Below are positions 1 to 7,917 of a stretch of 64,000 nucleotides of DNA, piece after piece; position 1 is the first letter of the stretch, and every line of letters begins with the position of its first letter. The notes under the pieces are model-generated. The model worked only from the letters and a program-made list of their open reading frames with translations, searched no databases and was not told where the DNA came from. Origin of the DNA: Lacinutrix sp. WUR7 (GTDB lineage: Bacteria; Bacteroidota; Bacteroidia; Flavobacteriales; Flavobacteriaceae). The stretch covers positions 2,106,001 through 2,170,000 of the forward strand of contig NZ_CP045067.1 of the NCBI RefSeq assembly GCF_016864015.1, read 5' to 3'. The translations under genes and the position numbers were made by a program.

Positions 1-1
1 T

Positions 2-328
2 AACACAAATCATGCTAACACAAGAACTTTTGAAACCTATGAAAAGGAAATGGTTCTTAAAAATCAAATTTTCGATCGTGTATTAGTCATGCTAATCAAC
101 GAAGCAGCAGACGCACTATTTTTAAATATCGCATCTGCAGCAGATATCGATATAGCGATGACCAAAGGAGTTAATTATCCGAAAGGCTTATTGGCTTGGG
201 CTGATGAAAAAGGAATCGATTGGTGTGTTTCAAAATTAGATGCATTATACAACGAATACCACGAAGATAGATATCGCTGTAGTCCGTTGTTACGAAAAAT
301 GAACAGAGAAAATAAAACATTTTTTTAG
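2..328 (+). CDS. 3-hydroxyacyl-CoA dehydrogenase, C-terminal part (5' end outside window)
   Basis: The reading frame is open from the first bases of the window, so the gene starts upstream and only about 108 residues are visible. They match the C-terminal helical dimerisation domain of 3-hydroxyacyl-CoA dehydrogenases (PaaH/HbdA type): an INEAADAL segment, then DIDIAMTKGVNYPKGLLAWAD, in which the YPKGLL stretch is typical of this domain. The NAD-binding Rossmann half is not in view. In phenylacetate catabolism such an enzyme oxidises 3-hydroxyadipyl-CoA to 3-oxoadipyl-CoA, which fits the paaI and paaJ genes that follow on the same strand. The family is clear; assigning it to PaaH rests on context. 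Confidence 0.82.
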   Translation, partial: NTNHANTRTFETYEKEMVLKNQIFDRVLVMLINEAADALFLNIASAADIDIAMTKGVNYPKGLLAWADEKGIDWCVSKLDALYNEYHEDRYRCSPLLRKMNRENKTFF

Positions 329-333
329 TTAAA

Positions 334-369
334 TGTCAGTTCAAGTGAAATTGCTTTTATAGCAATTTT
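334..369 (+). repeat. degenerate TTCGAG-hairpin repeat (family R2)
   Basis: A worn copy of the interspersed element seen better at 2978, 9240 and inside the 920-1078 element: it starts TGTCAGTTCAAGTGAAATTG and has an AATTGC..GCAATT hairpin. It lies in the gap between the dehydrogenase and paaI. Confidence 0.5.
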
Positions 370-392
370 CTTTATAGAACAATTGAAACTAA

Positions 393-421
393 GTATCACC
401 TTGAGCGCAGTCGAAAGGTTT
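393..421 (+). repeat. GAGCGCAGTCGAA repeat (family R5)
   Basis: Contains CACCTTGAGCGCAGTCGAAA. The same unit occurs twice inside the E2 coding sequence (8187-8215 and, more diverged, 8244-8276). Units of this sort are common interspersed repeats in flavobacterial genomes. Confidence 0.6.
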
Positions 422-442
422 TAAATAACAAAAAAATATAAA

Positions 443-844
443 TTGAAACCAGAACAAATTCCACATAAAATGCTATCCCAAGACGCATACAGCACTTGGC
501 TAGGAATAGAAATTCTAGAATGTGAAATCGGACGATGTAAAGTCGGAATGACCATTAGAAAGGAAATGTTGAACAGCATGAATAAAGCGCATGGCGGAAT
601 TAGCTATTCGTTAGCAGATACCGCTTTCGGATTTGCTGCAAACACACATGGTAAATATGCTGTTTCCATTGAAACAAGTATTAACCATATTGAAGCATTA
701 AATGAAGGCGATTATATTGTTGCAGAATCGGTAATAGAAACGGTAAAGAATAGATTAGGCTTTAATATTATAGAAGTGAAAAGAGGTGATGAAATGGTAG
801 CACTTTTTAAAGGCGTGGTTTATCGTACCCAAAAAGATTGGTAA
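443..844 (+). CDS. paaI: PaaI-type hydroxyphenylacetyl-CoA thioesterase
   Basis: A 133-residue hot-dog-fold thioesterase. The core shows the family pattern HGGISYSLADTAFGFAAN (residues about 50-67) followed by SIETSINHIEALNEGD. PaaI hydrolyses CoA esters that build up during phenylacetate catabolism and so recycles CoA. I chose the TTG at 443: the residues it adds (KPEQIPHKM) align with the usual N-terminus of flavobacterial PaaI, while the first in-frame ATG at 470 would trim this helix. The gene follows the dehydrogenase and precedes paaJ, separated by repeats on both sides. Family certain, exact substrate inferred. Confidence 0.88.
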   Translation: MKPEQIPHKMLSQDAYSTWLGIEILECEIGRCKVGMTIRKEMLNSMNKAHGGISYSLADTAFGFAANTHGKYAVSIETSINHIEALNEGDYIVAESVIETVKNRLGFNIIEVKRGDEMVALFKGVVYRTQKDW

Positions 845-845
845 A

Positions 846-868
846 GTTCCTGCGCAGGCAGGAATCTC
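846..868 (+). repeat. CCTGC/GCAGG hairpin repeat (family R4)
   Basis: Palindromic unit CCTGCGCAGGCAGG ending in AATCTC, just after the paaI stop. One of at least seven related short hairpins in the window with variable stem bases. Confidence 0.55.
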
Positions 869-919
869 TTAGTTAAAGGAAAATAAACTTTGGCTAAGAA
901 AAAAACATAGCAAATACCT

Positions 920-1078
920 GCGTTAGGGATTGAAACGATATCCTTTTTTACGTCAGTTCGAGTGAAATTGCTTTTTTGCAATTTAGTATCGAGAATAAGT
1001 AAAAAAAAAACACCTGCCGGCAGGCAGGTACATAGAAAAGCCCGACACTACGTAGCTTTAGCGAAGTAGTGTAACGCC
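920..1078 (-). repeat. composite GGCGTTAC...CTAACGC element (family R1) with nested R2 and R4 repeats
   Basis: Read on the minus strand it begins GGCGTTAC, continues with a hairpin (ACACTAC..GTAGTGT), then TCGGGCT, and ends with GGAT..CAATCCCTAACGC. The interior carries an R2 unit (TTCGAGTGAAATTGC..GTATCGAGAA at about 952-994) and an R4 hairpin (1011-1030). The same ends occur at 2345, 7692 and 63193, so this is a MITE-like or repeat-acceptor element rather than random palindromes. Confidence 0.65.
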
Positions 1079-1100
1079 AAAAAATAGTAATAATTAAAAG

Positions 1101-1120
1101 ATACCTGCTTTCGCAGGCAT
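1101..1120 (+). repeat. start-proximal hairpin repeat (R4) before paaJ
   Basis: CCTGC-TTTC-GCAGG hairpin whose right arm runs into the ATG at 1119. Because that ATG is part of the repeat, the second ATG (1125) is the safer start for paaJ. Confidence 0.55.
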
Positions 1121-1124
1121 GAAT

Positions 1125-2336
1125 ATGGAAGCATATATAATAGACGGAATTAGAACACCAATAGGAAACTACAAAGGCACATTATCTGCTGTGAGAACAG
1201 ACGATTTAGGAGCATTAGTAATTTCAGAAATCGTAAAACGAAATCCGAGTATCCCAAAGGAAGCATACGACGATGTCATTATGGGCTGCGCAAATCAGGC
1301 GGGAGAAGACAATCGTAATGTTGCAAGAATGTCATCTCTGTTAGCCGGATTACCATTTACCGTGCCTGGTGAAACCGTAAACCGATTATGCAGCTCTGGT
1401 TTATCGGCAATCATTCACGCAAATCGTGCAATAAAAGCAGGAGACGGCGATGTCTTTATTTCTGGAGGCGTTGAGAATATGACACGCGGACCCTACGTAA
1501 TGGCAAAACCATCTTCGGCATTTGGTGGCGATTCAAAAATGTATGACTCTACTTTCGGATGGCGTTTTATCAACCCTAAAATGCAACAAATGTATGGTAC
1601 AGACGGCATGGGAATGACGGCTGAAAACCTAGTAGAAAAATATAATATCTCTAGAGAAGATCAAGATAAGTTCGCGCTTTGGAGTCAGCAAAAGGCAACC
1701 AAAGCACAAGAAAACGGACGTTTAGCAAAGGAAATTGTAACCGTTGAAATTCCACAACGCAAAAAAGATCCAATTCTTTTTTCTAAAGATGAATTTGTAA
1801 AACCAACAAGCTCTTTAGAAATCTTAGGAAAACTAAGACCGGCATTCAAAAAAGAAGGTGGAAGTGTAACTGCTGGAAACTCTTCGGGGTTAAACGACGG
1901 AGCAGCAGCAACTATTATCGCTTCAGCAGATGCAGTAAAAAAATACAACCTAAAACCATTAGCACGAATAGTAAGTTCAGCAGTGGTTGGTGTCGAGCCA
2001 AGAATTATGGGAATTGGTCCAGTTGAAGCTTCAAATAAAGCATTGGCAAAAGCAGGATTAACCATGGAAGATATGGATATCATCGAACTTAACGAAGCTT
2101 TTGCAGCGCAAGCATTAGCATGCATTCGTGCTTGGGGATTAGCCGATAACGATTCCAGAATTAACCCAAATGGAGGTGCAATTGCTATTGGTCATCCGCT
2201 TGGTGTTACAGGAGCAAGAGTTGCTTTTTCTGCAGCTTTAGAATTAAAACAACAGAACAAAAAATATGCGTTGATCACGATGTGTATTGGTGTCGGACAA
2301 GGGTATGCTGCGATTATTGAAAATGTGAATTTGTAA
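1125..2336 (+). CDS. paaJ: 3-oxoadipyl-CoA/acetyl-CoA thiolase
   Basis: A thiolase of about 403 residues, the normal family length. It has the nucleophilic cysteine in RLCSSG (residue 91 counted from the ATG at 1119), the NEAFAAQ motif, the catalytic histidine in GGAIAIGHPLG (359) and the second cysteine in CIGVGQG (389). It cleaves 3-oxoadipyl-CoA to succinyl-CoA and acetyl-CoA in the phenylacetyl-CoA pathway. The paa neighbours and the N-terminus EAYIIDGIRTPIG support PaaJ over a general acetyl-CoA acetyltransferase. Start: ATG 1119 adds only two residues and lies within a repeat hairpin, so 1125 is preferred. Confidence 0.92.
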   Translation: MEAYIIDGIRTPIGNYKGTLSAVRTDDLGALVISEIVKRNPSIPKEAYDDVIMGCANQAGEDNRNVARMSSLLAGLPFTVPGETVNRLCSSGLSAIIHANRAIKAGDGDVFISGGVENMTRGPYVMAKPSSAFGGDSKMYDSTFGWRFINPKMQQMYGTDGMGMTAENLVEKYNISREDQDKFALWSQQKATKAQENGRLAKEIVTVEIPQRKKDPILFSKDEFVKPTSSLEILGKLRPAFKKEGGSVTAGNSSGLNDGAAATIIASADAVKKYNLKPLARIVSSAVVGVEPRIMGIGPVEASNKALAKAGLTMEDMDIIELNEAFAAQALACIRAWGLADNDSRINPNGGAIAIGHPLGVTGARVAFSAALELKQQNKKYALITMCIGVGQGYAAIIENVNL

Positions 2337-2344
2337 AATAGTTT

Positions 2345-2433
2345 GGGCGTTACCACAAGGGTCGCGCTTTCACTACTCGCTCTTTTTGAGAAAATCAAAA
2401 AGGAGCTCAAACAAACCGTTCAATCGCTAACGC
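2345..2433 (+). repeat. R1 composite repeat, short copy
   Basis: Starts GGGCGTTACCACAAGGGTCG and ends CAATCGCTAACGC, with no nested R2 unit inside. It lies right after the paaJ stop. The middle has an imperfect inverted repeat (CTCTTTTTGA..TCAAAAAGGAG). Confidence 0.6.
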
Positions 2434-2545
2434 AAACCCTCTCGAATGAAAAAGACCGCATAGGTTTTTTAAACTTTTGAGGTCTAGAATAGTTTACCCT
2501 GCGAGGTTGTAGAAGCCTTGTAGCTATTAAAAAACAATTAGGAAT

Positions 2546-2956
2546 ATGAGTATAAAAAGAACAGGTTTAATTCTATATGTAAAAGCATATAAGGAGTGTG
2601 TTCATTTTTATGCTGAAGTTTTAAGCCTTTCTGTTTTATTTCAGAATGAAGATTTAACGTGTTTTGATTTCTTCGGAACCTATTTAATGGTCGAAAAAGA
2701 AGATAGATTAGATTATTTAGAAGACGTTTCAGAAAATAAAAATTACAGTTGTCTACGAATAAATGTAGCAGATGTAAGAGCCGTTTCAGAGACGCTAAAA
2801 AAACAAAATATTAAAGTCGATTACCAAGAACATGATTGGGGGAAAGTAGCAAAATTTAAAGATCCAGAAGGAAATTTAATTGCTTTTAAAGATGAGGGAA
2901 GTTTTGCGAAACAAATAGAAGATTACAAATCGATCAAGGATTCAAAAACCTTGTAA
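2546..2956 (+). CDS. VOC (glyoxalase/bleomycin-resistance fold) protein
   Basis: A 136-residue protein with the paired beta-alpha-beta-beta-beta pattern of vicinal oxygen chelate proteins. The first module starts at TGLILYVKAYKECVHFYAEVLSLSV, the second at SCLRINVADVRAVSETLKKQ, ending in the typical KFKDPEGNLIAF strand. Substrate and metal are not predictable: members include lyases, dioxygenases and binding proteins. It sits between paaJ and paaZ on the same strand, so a minor role with an acyl-CoA pathway intermediate is possible but unproven. Confidence 0.75.
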   Translation: MSIKRTGLILYVKAYKECVHFYAEVLSLSVLFQNEDLTCFDFFGTYLMVEKEDRLDYLEDVSENKNYSCLRINVADVRAVSETLKKQNIKVDYQEHDWGKVAKFKDPEGNLIAFKDEGSFAKQIEDYKSIKDSKTL

Positions 2957-2977
2957 GTAAAAAATTATAATTATAAA

Positions 2978-3025
2978 GTCACTTCGAGTGATTCCGATTT
3001 TTTCTATCGGAATGGTATCGAGAAG
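2978..3025 (+). repeat. TTCGAG-hairpin repeat (family R2)
   Basis: CACTTCGAGTGATTCCGAT, a short loop, ATCGGAAT, then GTATCGAGAAG. Nearly identical to 9240-9287. An R4-like hairpin (CCCGC..GGGAATGA) follows at 3038-3058 and leads up to the paaZ start. Confidence 0.65.
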
Positions 3026-3073
3026 ACATAAAAATAGTTTCCCGCTTGGAGGGAATGATAAATACATTTATCA

Positions 3074-5575
3074 ATGAAAAAGATAGAGCACTACGTCCAA
3101 GGACAATGGACAACAGGTAAAGAAGAAGGAACACCAATTCTCGATGCAGTAACAGGTGAAGCATTCACTAGCGTTGCTATTGAAGGTTTAGACGTTCCAG
3201 AAATCCTAAACTACGGAAGAATAAAAGGAGGAGAGAAACTTCGTAAAATGACTTTTCAAGAACGTGGAAACATGCTTAAAAGTTTAGCCTTATATCTTAC
3301 CAAAAGAAAAAATGCGTTTTACGATTTAAGCTATAGGACTGGAGCAACCAAAGTAGATAGTTGGATAGACATTGAAGGTGGTTTCGGAAACTTATTCGCA
3401 AACGCTTCCTTGCGTAAGCTATTCCCAAATCAATCCTATCACGTAGAAGGCGATGCTATCGATTTATCTCGTGGCGGACGCTTTATGGCACATCATATTA
3501 TGGTGCCTAAAAAAGGAGTTGCTGTGCATATTAATGCTTTCAACTTCCCAGTTTGGGGAATGTTAGAAAAATGTGCAGTAAACTGGATGGCTGGAGTTCC
3601 TGCTGTGGTTTTACCAGCACCTTCGACTTCCTATTTGGCTGAAGCGGTAGCAAAAGAAATTATAGCATCCGGTATTTTACCAGAAGGCGCATTACAAATC
3701 ATAAACGGAACCGTAAAAACCATTTTAGATACTGTAGAGTCTCAAGATGTGGTAACCTTTACGGGTTCTGCAAAAGTAGGACGCTTGTTAAAAGCGCATC
3801 CTAGATTAATTGAGGAGTCTGTTCCATTTACTATGGAAGCCGATTCTTTAAATGCTTCCGTTTTGGGAGAAGATGCTGTTCCTGGAACACCAGAATTCGA
3901 TTTGTTTATTAAAGAAGTTAGAAAAGAAATGACCGTAAAAGCAGGACAGAAATGTACTGCGATTAGAAGAATCATTGTTCCGGAAAAATTAGTAGATGAT
4001 GTGCAATCCGCATTATCAAAAGCTTTAGACAAAGTAACTATTGGAGATCCAAGATTGAAAGAAGTAAGAATGGGATCTTTGGTAAGTCATCAACAAGTGC
4101 AAGCGGTTAGAGATTCTGTAAATGATTTATCTAAAGAAGCACAAATCGTTTACGGAAGTTTAGATGAAATAAACACGATTGGAGCAGATGCTAAAAAAGG
4201 AGCTTTTATTAGTCCGATTTTATTAAGATCAGATAACCCTTTTCAAAATACAGTTATTCATGAACGTGAAGCTTTCGGACCAGTAAGTACTATAATGCCT
4301 TATAAAAACTTAGACGAAGCGATTACTTTAGCACAAATGGGTAAAGGATCATTAGTATCATCTATTGCCACAAATGATGATAAGATTGCGAAAGAGTATG
4401 TTATAAATGCAGCATCTCATCACGGTCGTATTATGGTGGTTAATCGTGATATGGCTAAAGAAAGTACTGGTCATGGTTCACCATTACCATATTTAGTTCA
4501 TGGAGGTCCAGGTCGTGCTGGTGGAGGAGAAGAAATGGGAGGAATGCGTGGCATAAAACATTATTTGCAACGTACAGCAATCCAAGGTTCACCAACAACA
4601 TTAACGGAGATTACTGGTATTTACCAGCAAAACGCAAAATACAAGGAAGCACCACAGCATCCATTTAAATACCATTGGGAAGATATCCAACCAGGAATGT
4701 CTATGAAAACCCACAGACGTACATTTACAGATACAGATATTATCAATTTTGCAAATGTCACTTGGGATCATTTCTATGCGCATACAGATATTACCTCTTT
4801 AGATGGAAGTATTTTCGAACAAAGAACAGCGCATGGTTATTTCATTATTTCGGCTGCTGCAGGATTATTTGTATACCCAAATAAAGGGCCAGTTTCTGCG
4901 AATTACGGATTAGAAGAATGCAGATTCTTACGTCCGTTGTACCATAACGATACTATTTATGTTCGATTAACGTGTAAGCAAAAAGTAGATAGAGATGTGG
5001 CTGCGGCAGAACATCCTAGCGGCATTGTAAAATGGTATGCAGAAATTTTCGATGCGAATACCGATGAGAAAGTAGCGTTTGCAACTGTATTAACCATGGT
5101 GCAGAAGAAGCAAGAAGTTTTAACGGAAATGACGGAAGATAAAATTAATGCATGTCTTTCTGCTTTAAAAGAAGATGCAAAACCACAATGGGGAATTATG
5201 ACGCCACAGCACATGATGGAGCATTTGGAGTATACTTATAAAATCGCATCCGGAGAAATTCAAGATTTTGAAATAGCAACACCAGAAAAGATTTTAGATA
5301 AAGTACATAATAGTTTATGGAACTATGACAAGTTTCCACTCAAATCACAGTTTCCGCATCTAGAAAAAGATACTTTAGATGATTTAAAACATCCAGATTT
5401 AGAAACTGCAATCGAAAAATTTAAAGCACAAAGAGAAAAATACTTAGCCTATTTTAAAGAAAATCCAGAAGCTAAATTAAAGAATTTGGTTTTCGGAGAA
5501 TTAAATAAATACGAATCGTATTTGTTAGAGAGAAAACACTTGAATCATCACTTTGAGCAATTCAATTTACTATAG
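3074..5575 (+). CDS. paaZ: PaaZ: oxepin-CoA hydrolase / 3-oxo-5,6-dehydrosuberyl-CoA semialdehyde dehydrogenase, with extra C-terminal DUF1569-like domain
   Basis: An 833-residue bifunctional enzyme that opens the oxepin-CoA ring and oxidises the resulting aldehyde. Residues 1-510 are the aldehyde dehydrogenase, with general base E255 (TMEADS) and nucleophile C294 (GQKCTA), matching E. coli PaaZ almost to the residue. Residues about 530-680 are the MaoC hot-dog hydratase (FTDTDIINFANVTWDHFYAH, then RTAHGYF). E. coli PaaZ ends near 681. Here about 140 more residues look like DUF1569/DinB-fold proteins (MTPQHMMEHLEY near the domain start, FGEL..KHLNHHFEQF at the end). The last six codons and the stop lie in a perfect palindrome that belongs to a repeat family. 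Confidence 0.93.
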   Translation: MKKIEHYVQGQWTTGKEEGTPILDAVTGEAFTSVAIEGLDVPEILNYGRIKGGEKLRKMTFQERGNMLKSLALYLTKRKNAFYDLSYRTGATKVDSWIDIEGGFGNLFANASLRKLFPNQSYHVEGDAIDLSRGGRFMAHHIMVPKKGVAVHINAFNFPVWGMLEKCAVNWMAGVPAVVLPAPSTSYLAEAVAKEIIASGILPEGALQIINGTVKTILDTVESQDVVTFTGSAKVGRLLKAHPRLIEESVPFTMEADSLNASVLGEDAVPGTPEFDLFIKEVRKEMTVKAGQKCTAIRRIIVPEKLVDDVQSALSKALDKVTIGDPRLKEVRMGSLVSHQQVQAVRDSVNDLSKEAQIVYGSLDEINTIGADAKKGAFISPILLRSDNPFQNTVIHEREAFGPVSTIMPYKNLDEAITLAQMGKGSLVSSIATNDDKIAKEYVINAASHHGRIMVVNRDMAKESTGHGSPLPYLVHGGPGRAGGGEEMGGMRGIKHYLQRTAIQGSPTTLTEITGIYQQNAKYKEAPQHPFKYHWEDIQPGMSMKTHRRTFTDTDIINFANVTWDHFYAHTDITSLDGSIFEQRTAHGYFIISAAAGLFVYPNKGPVSANYGLEECRFLRPLYHNDTIYVRLTCKQKVDRDVAAAEHPSGIVKWYAEIFDANTDEKVAFATVLTMVQKKQEVLTEMTEDKINACLSALKEDAKPQWGIMTPQHMMEHLEYTYKIASGEIQDFEIATPEKILDKVHNSLWNYDKFPLKSQFPHLEKDTLDDLKHPDLETAIEKFKAQREKYLAYFKENPEAKLKNLVFGELNKYESYLLERKHLNHHFEQFNLL

Positions 5576-5590
5576 TAAATTGAATTGCTC
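5555..5590. repeat. perfect 36-bp palindrome spanning the paaZ stop codon (R2 family)
   Basis: Two 18-base arms (5555-5572 and 5573-5590) are exact reverse complements with no loop, and the paaZ TAG is at the first bases of the right arm. Flanks (TCACTTTGAG before, TCGAAGCACTCGAG after) match the ends of the R2 repeat. It may also act as a terminator hairpin, though no strong T-run follows. Confidence 0.75.
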
Positions 5591-5635
5591 GAAGCACTCG
5601 AGAAATCGGGTGTCTCATTAATCAAAGTTTGAAAC

Positions 5636-5920
5636 TTGAAACACAATGTATACATAATTACGAACAAACGAGAAGGTGTTTTGTACATTGGAAAAACAGG
5701 AGACTTAAAAAAAAGAATGTATCAACATAAAAATAAGGTACATCCAACAACGTTTTCTGCAAGATATAATTTAGATAAACTGGTTTATTTTGAAGAACAT
5801 AAAACGGAAGTAGAAGCTAAATTAAGAGAAAAGCAAATGAAGAAATGGAAGAGGTCTTGGAAAATAGACTTAATAAAAAAAACGAATCCCGATTGGAAGG
5901 ATTTGTATAAAAATTTATAA
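5636..5920 (+). CDS. GIY-YIG nuclease-domain protein (UPF0213/YhbQ type)
   Basis: A 94-residue single-domain GIY-YIG protein. VYIITN and VLYIGKTGDLKKRMYQH carry the two signature strands plus the conserved arginine, and a downstream glutamate lies in VEAKLREKQMKKWKR. Small stand-alone members are common and abundant in Bacteroidota. Their function is mostly unknown, perhaps DNA repair or selfish mobility. The start is TTG 5636; the ATG at 5647 is out of frame. It splits the paa genes, is flanked by repeats and is not expected to act in catabolism. Confidence 0.85.
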   Translation: MKHNVYIITNKREGVLYIGKTGDLKKRMYQHKNKVHPTTFSARYNLDKLVYFEEHKTEVEAKLREKQMKKWKRSWKIDLIKKTNPDWKDLYKNL

Positions 5921-5937
5921 ATAGTAATAAATAAAAC

Positions 5938-5961
5938 GAGATTCCCACTTTCGTGGGAACG
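5938..5961 (+). repeat. start-proximal hairpin repeat (R4) before the enoyl-CoA hydratase
   Basis: GATTCCCACTTTCGTGGGAA, a 5-6 bp stem with a TTTC-type loop, 10 bases before the ATG at 5970. Confidence 0.55.
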
Positions 5962-5969
5962 CTAAAGCG

Positions 5970-6722
5970 ATGAACACACCATACGTAACAATAAACATAG
6001 AAAACGAAGTAGGATACATCGAGTTTTTCCATCCTGCACACAATTCCTTGCCTGGAGATGTTTTAGCAAAACTAGCGCAAACCATTACAGACGCTGGAAC
6101 TAACGACGCTATTAAAGTAGTGGTTCTTAAAAGTGGCCGAGACAGAACTTTTTGCGCAGGAGCAAGCTTCGAAGAACTAATAAACATCAATGATGCAGCC
6201 ACGGGAAAAGTATTCTTTTCCGGATTTGCAAACGTGATTAACGCGATGCGCAAATGTCCGAAATTTATTATCGGTCGCATTCAAGGAAAAACCGTTGGTG
6301 GTGGTGTTGGACTAGCTGCTGCAACCGATTATTGTATGGCATCTAAATTTGCCGCTATTAAGTTGTCCGAGTTAAATATTGGAATTGGACCATTTGTAGT
6401 CGGACCAGCAATCGAGCGTAAAATGGGATTAAGCGCCATGTCGCAAATAGCAATTGACGCAAATACATTTTATCCAGCAGAATGGGCAAAACAAAAAGGT
6501 TTATTCACGCAAGTGTATGAAAGCACCAAAGAATTAGATGAAGCTGTAAAAACAACCGCAGAACACTTATGTACTTATAATACAGAAGCGATGCTAGAAA
6601 TGAAAAAAGTATTCTGGCAAGGAACAGATCATTGGGATGCGTTACTAGCAGAACGCGCAGCAACAAGTGGTAAATTGGTATTAAGTGATTTTACAAAAGA
6701 AAAATTAAAAGGATTTAAATAG
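5970..6722 (+). CDS. enoyl-CoA hydratase/isomerase (PaaF/PaaG-like)
   Basis: A 250-residue crotonase-fold protein. It has the oxyanion-hole segment RTFCAGASFEEL (residues about 57-68), the GGGVGLAAATDY motif near 109-120, and a conserved glutamate in KLSELNIGIGP. In the phenylacetate pathway crotonases act as PaaG (epoxide isomerase) or PaaF (dehydroadipyl-CoA hydratase). I cannot tell these apart here, so no symbol is given. Its stop is followed immediately by the ATG of the next gene (6723), and paaY starts one base after that one ends, so the three genes form a tight operon. Confidence 0.87.
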   Translation: MNTPYVTINIENEVGYIEFFHPAHNSLPGDVLAKLAQTITDAGTNDAIKVVVLKSGRDRTFCAGASFEELININDAATGKVFFSGFANVINAMRKCPKFIIGRIQGKTVGGGVGLAAATDYCMASKFAAIKLSELNIGIGPFVVGPAIERKMGLSAMSQIAIDANTFYPAEWAKQKGLFTQVYESTKELDEAVKTTAEHLCTYNTEAMLEMKKVFWQGTDHWDALLAERAATSGKLVLSDFTKEKLKGFK

Positions 6723-7061
6723 ATGTTTCATTATAATGATAAAAAATTTAAAGCTGTAAAGAACACTAGTAATGGTGAGACTTCAGAAGAGACTATTTTT
6801 CATTATAAGCAAACAAAAAATATAGTAACAGCAACATATTCTGGAGGCCAAATTATAGAAGGGCATCTTATAGGTTTAGTTTCCAAAGATGGAGAAATAA
6901 ATATGAGATACCATCAGGTGAATACGAATGGCGATTTAATGACAGGCGTATGCAAATCTATTCCAGAAATGGGTTCCAATGGAAAAATTAGATTGCATGA
7001 AGAATGGCAATGGACCTCAGGAGATAAAAGTAAAGGCAAATCAATAATAGAAGAATTATAA
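6723..7061 (+). CDS. conserved small protein of unknown function in the paa operon
   Basis: 112 residues with no signal peptide or membrane segment. The sequence alternates short beta strands (TIFHYKQTKNIVTATYSGGQIIEGHLIGL..GEINMRYHQVN) and ends in a strand with WQWTSGD, suggesting a small all-beta sheet or half-barrel. Similar short proteins in bacterial genomes are sometimes labelled N-acetylglutamate synthase, a label not supported by anything visible here. It starts directly at the stop of the hydratase and is one base from paaY, so it is co-translated with acyl-CoA catabolic enzymes. Function unknown. Confidence 0.7.
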   Translation: MFHYNDKKFKAVKNTSNGETSEETIFHYKQTKNIVTATYSGGQIIEGHLIGLVSKDGEINMRYHQVNTNGDLMTGVCKSIPEMGSNGKIRLHEEWQWTSGDKSKGKSIIEEL

Positions 7062-7062
7062 T

Positions 7063-7659
7063 ATGATTTACAGTTTTAAAGGCTACACACCGGTTGTACA
7101 CGAATCCAGTTTCGTGCATCCGCTTGCGGCAGTAACAGGAAATGTCATTATTGGCAAAAATTGTTATGTTGGTCCGGGAGCAGCCATTCGTGGCGATTGG
7201 GGACAAATCATTTTAGAAGATGGCGTAAACGTGCAAGAAAATTGCACGGTGCACATGTTTCCTGGAAAATCTATTACGCTTAAAGAAAGTGCACATGTTG
7301 GTCATGGAGCGATTATTCACGGCGCAAATTTGGGTAGAAATTGCTTGATAGGAATGAACACTGTAATCATGGACGATGCCGAAATTGGTGACGAATCCAT
7401 AGTTGGTGCCATGGCATTTGTAAAAGCCGAAACTAAAATCCCGAACCGAAGTTTGGTTGTTGGTAATCCTGCAAAAGTCATCAAGCAGGTTAGTGATGAG
7501 ATGATCGCTTGGAAAACTAAAGGCACACAATTATACCAGCAATTACCAGCAGATTGCCACGAGAGTTTAAAAGCAGTTGAGCCATTGCGGGAAGTGCCCG
7601 AAAACATGAAAATACAAGAAGGAGCTTATGATACCCTTCGCGATTTTTTAAAGAAATAG
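7063..7659 (+). CDS. paaY: PaaY, gamma-carbonic-anhydrase-like hexapeptide-repeat thioesterase
   Basis: A 198-residue left-handed beta-helix protein built of hexapeptide repeats (VTGNVIIGKNCYVGPGAAIRG, then GANLGRNCLIGMNTVIMDDAEIG). The histidines that bind zinc in this fold lie in HVGHGAIIHG. The length and the C-terminal helical tail (LYQQLPADCHESLKAVEPLRE) match PaaY, which hydrolyses stalled CoA thioesters of the phenylacetate pathway. It is the last gene of the tight three-gene unit. Confidence 0.9.
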   Translation: MIYSFKGYTPVVHESSFVHPLAAVTGNVIIGKNCYVGPGAAIRGDWGQIILEDGVNVQENCTVHMFPGKSITLKESAHVGHGAIIHGANLGRNCLIGMNTVIMDDAEIGDESIVGAMAFVKAETKIPNRSLVVGNPAKVIKQVSDEMIAWKTKGTQLYQQLPADCHESLKAVEPLREVPENMKIQEGAYDTLRDFLKK

Positions 7660-7691
7660 TTGGGTTAGTCTAACGTGAATTTATTAAAGTT

Positions 7692-7813
7692 GGGCGTTAC
7701 CACAAGGGTCGCGCTTTACACTATATCTTTTTTTCTTGTTCTCGATACAAAATTGCAAAAAGCAATTTCACTCGAACTGACATAAAAAAGGATGCCATTT
7801 CAATCGCTAACGC
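7692..7813 (+). repeat. R1 composite repeat carrying a nested R2 unit
   Basis: GGGCGTTACCACAAGGGTCG at the left, CAATCGCTAACGC at the right, and in the middle (about 7738-7783) an inverted R2 unit (TTCTCGATACAAAATTGC..GCAATTTCACTCGAACTGAC). It shares its left 20 bases exactly with the copy at 2345. Confidence 0.65.
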
Positions 7814-7868
7814 AAATTGCGGTAAAAATAAAGATAGAATAAACTAACAAACGCTAGTTAATACGTTT

Positions 7869-7895
7869 TGTCATTCTGCACGTGATGCGGAATCT
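7869..7895 (+). repeat. short repeat TGTCATTCTGCACG..GAATCT (family R3)
   Basis: Related units occur at 9363-9388 and 54277-54303. All read TGT(C/A)ATTC...ATGC(C/G/A)GAATC. Confidence 0.5.
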
Positions 7896-7917
7896 ATAAA
7901 ATAAAAGAAAAAAGACC

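Noticed and set aside
2192..2410. A 72-residue minus-strand frame across the paaJ end and the R1 repeat
   Set aside because: Half is the antisense of paaJ and half is repeat DNA; no recognisable protein.
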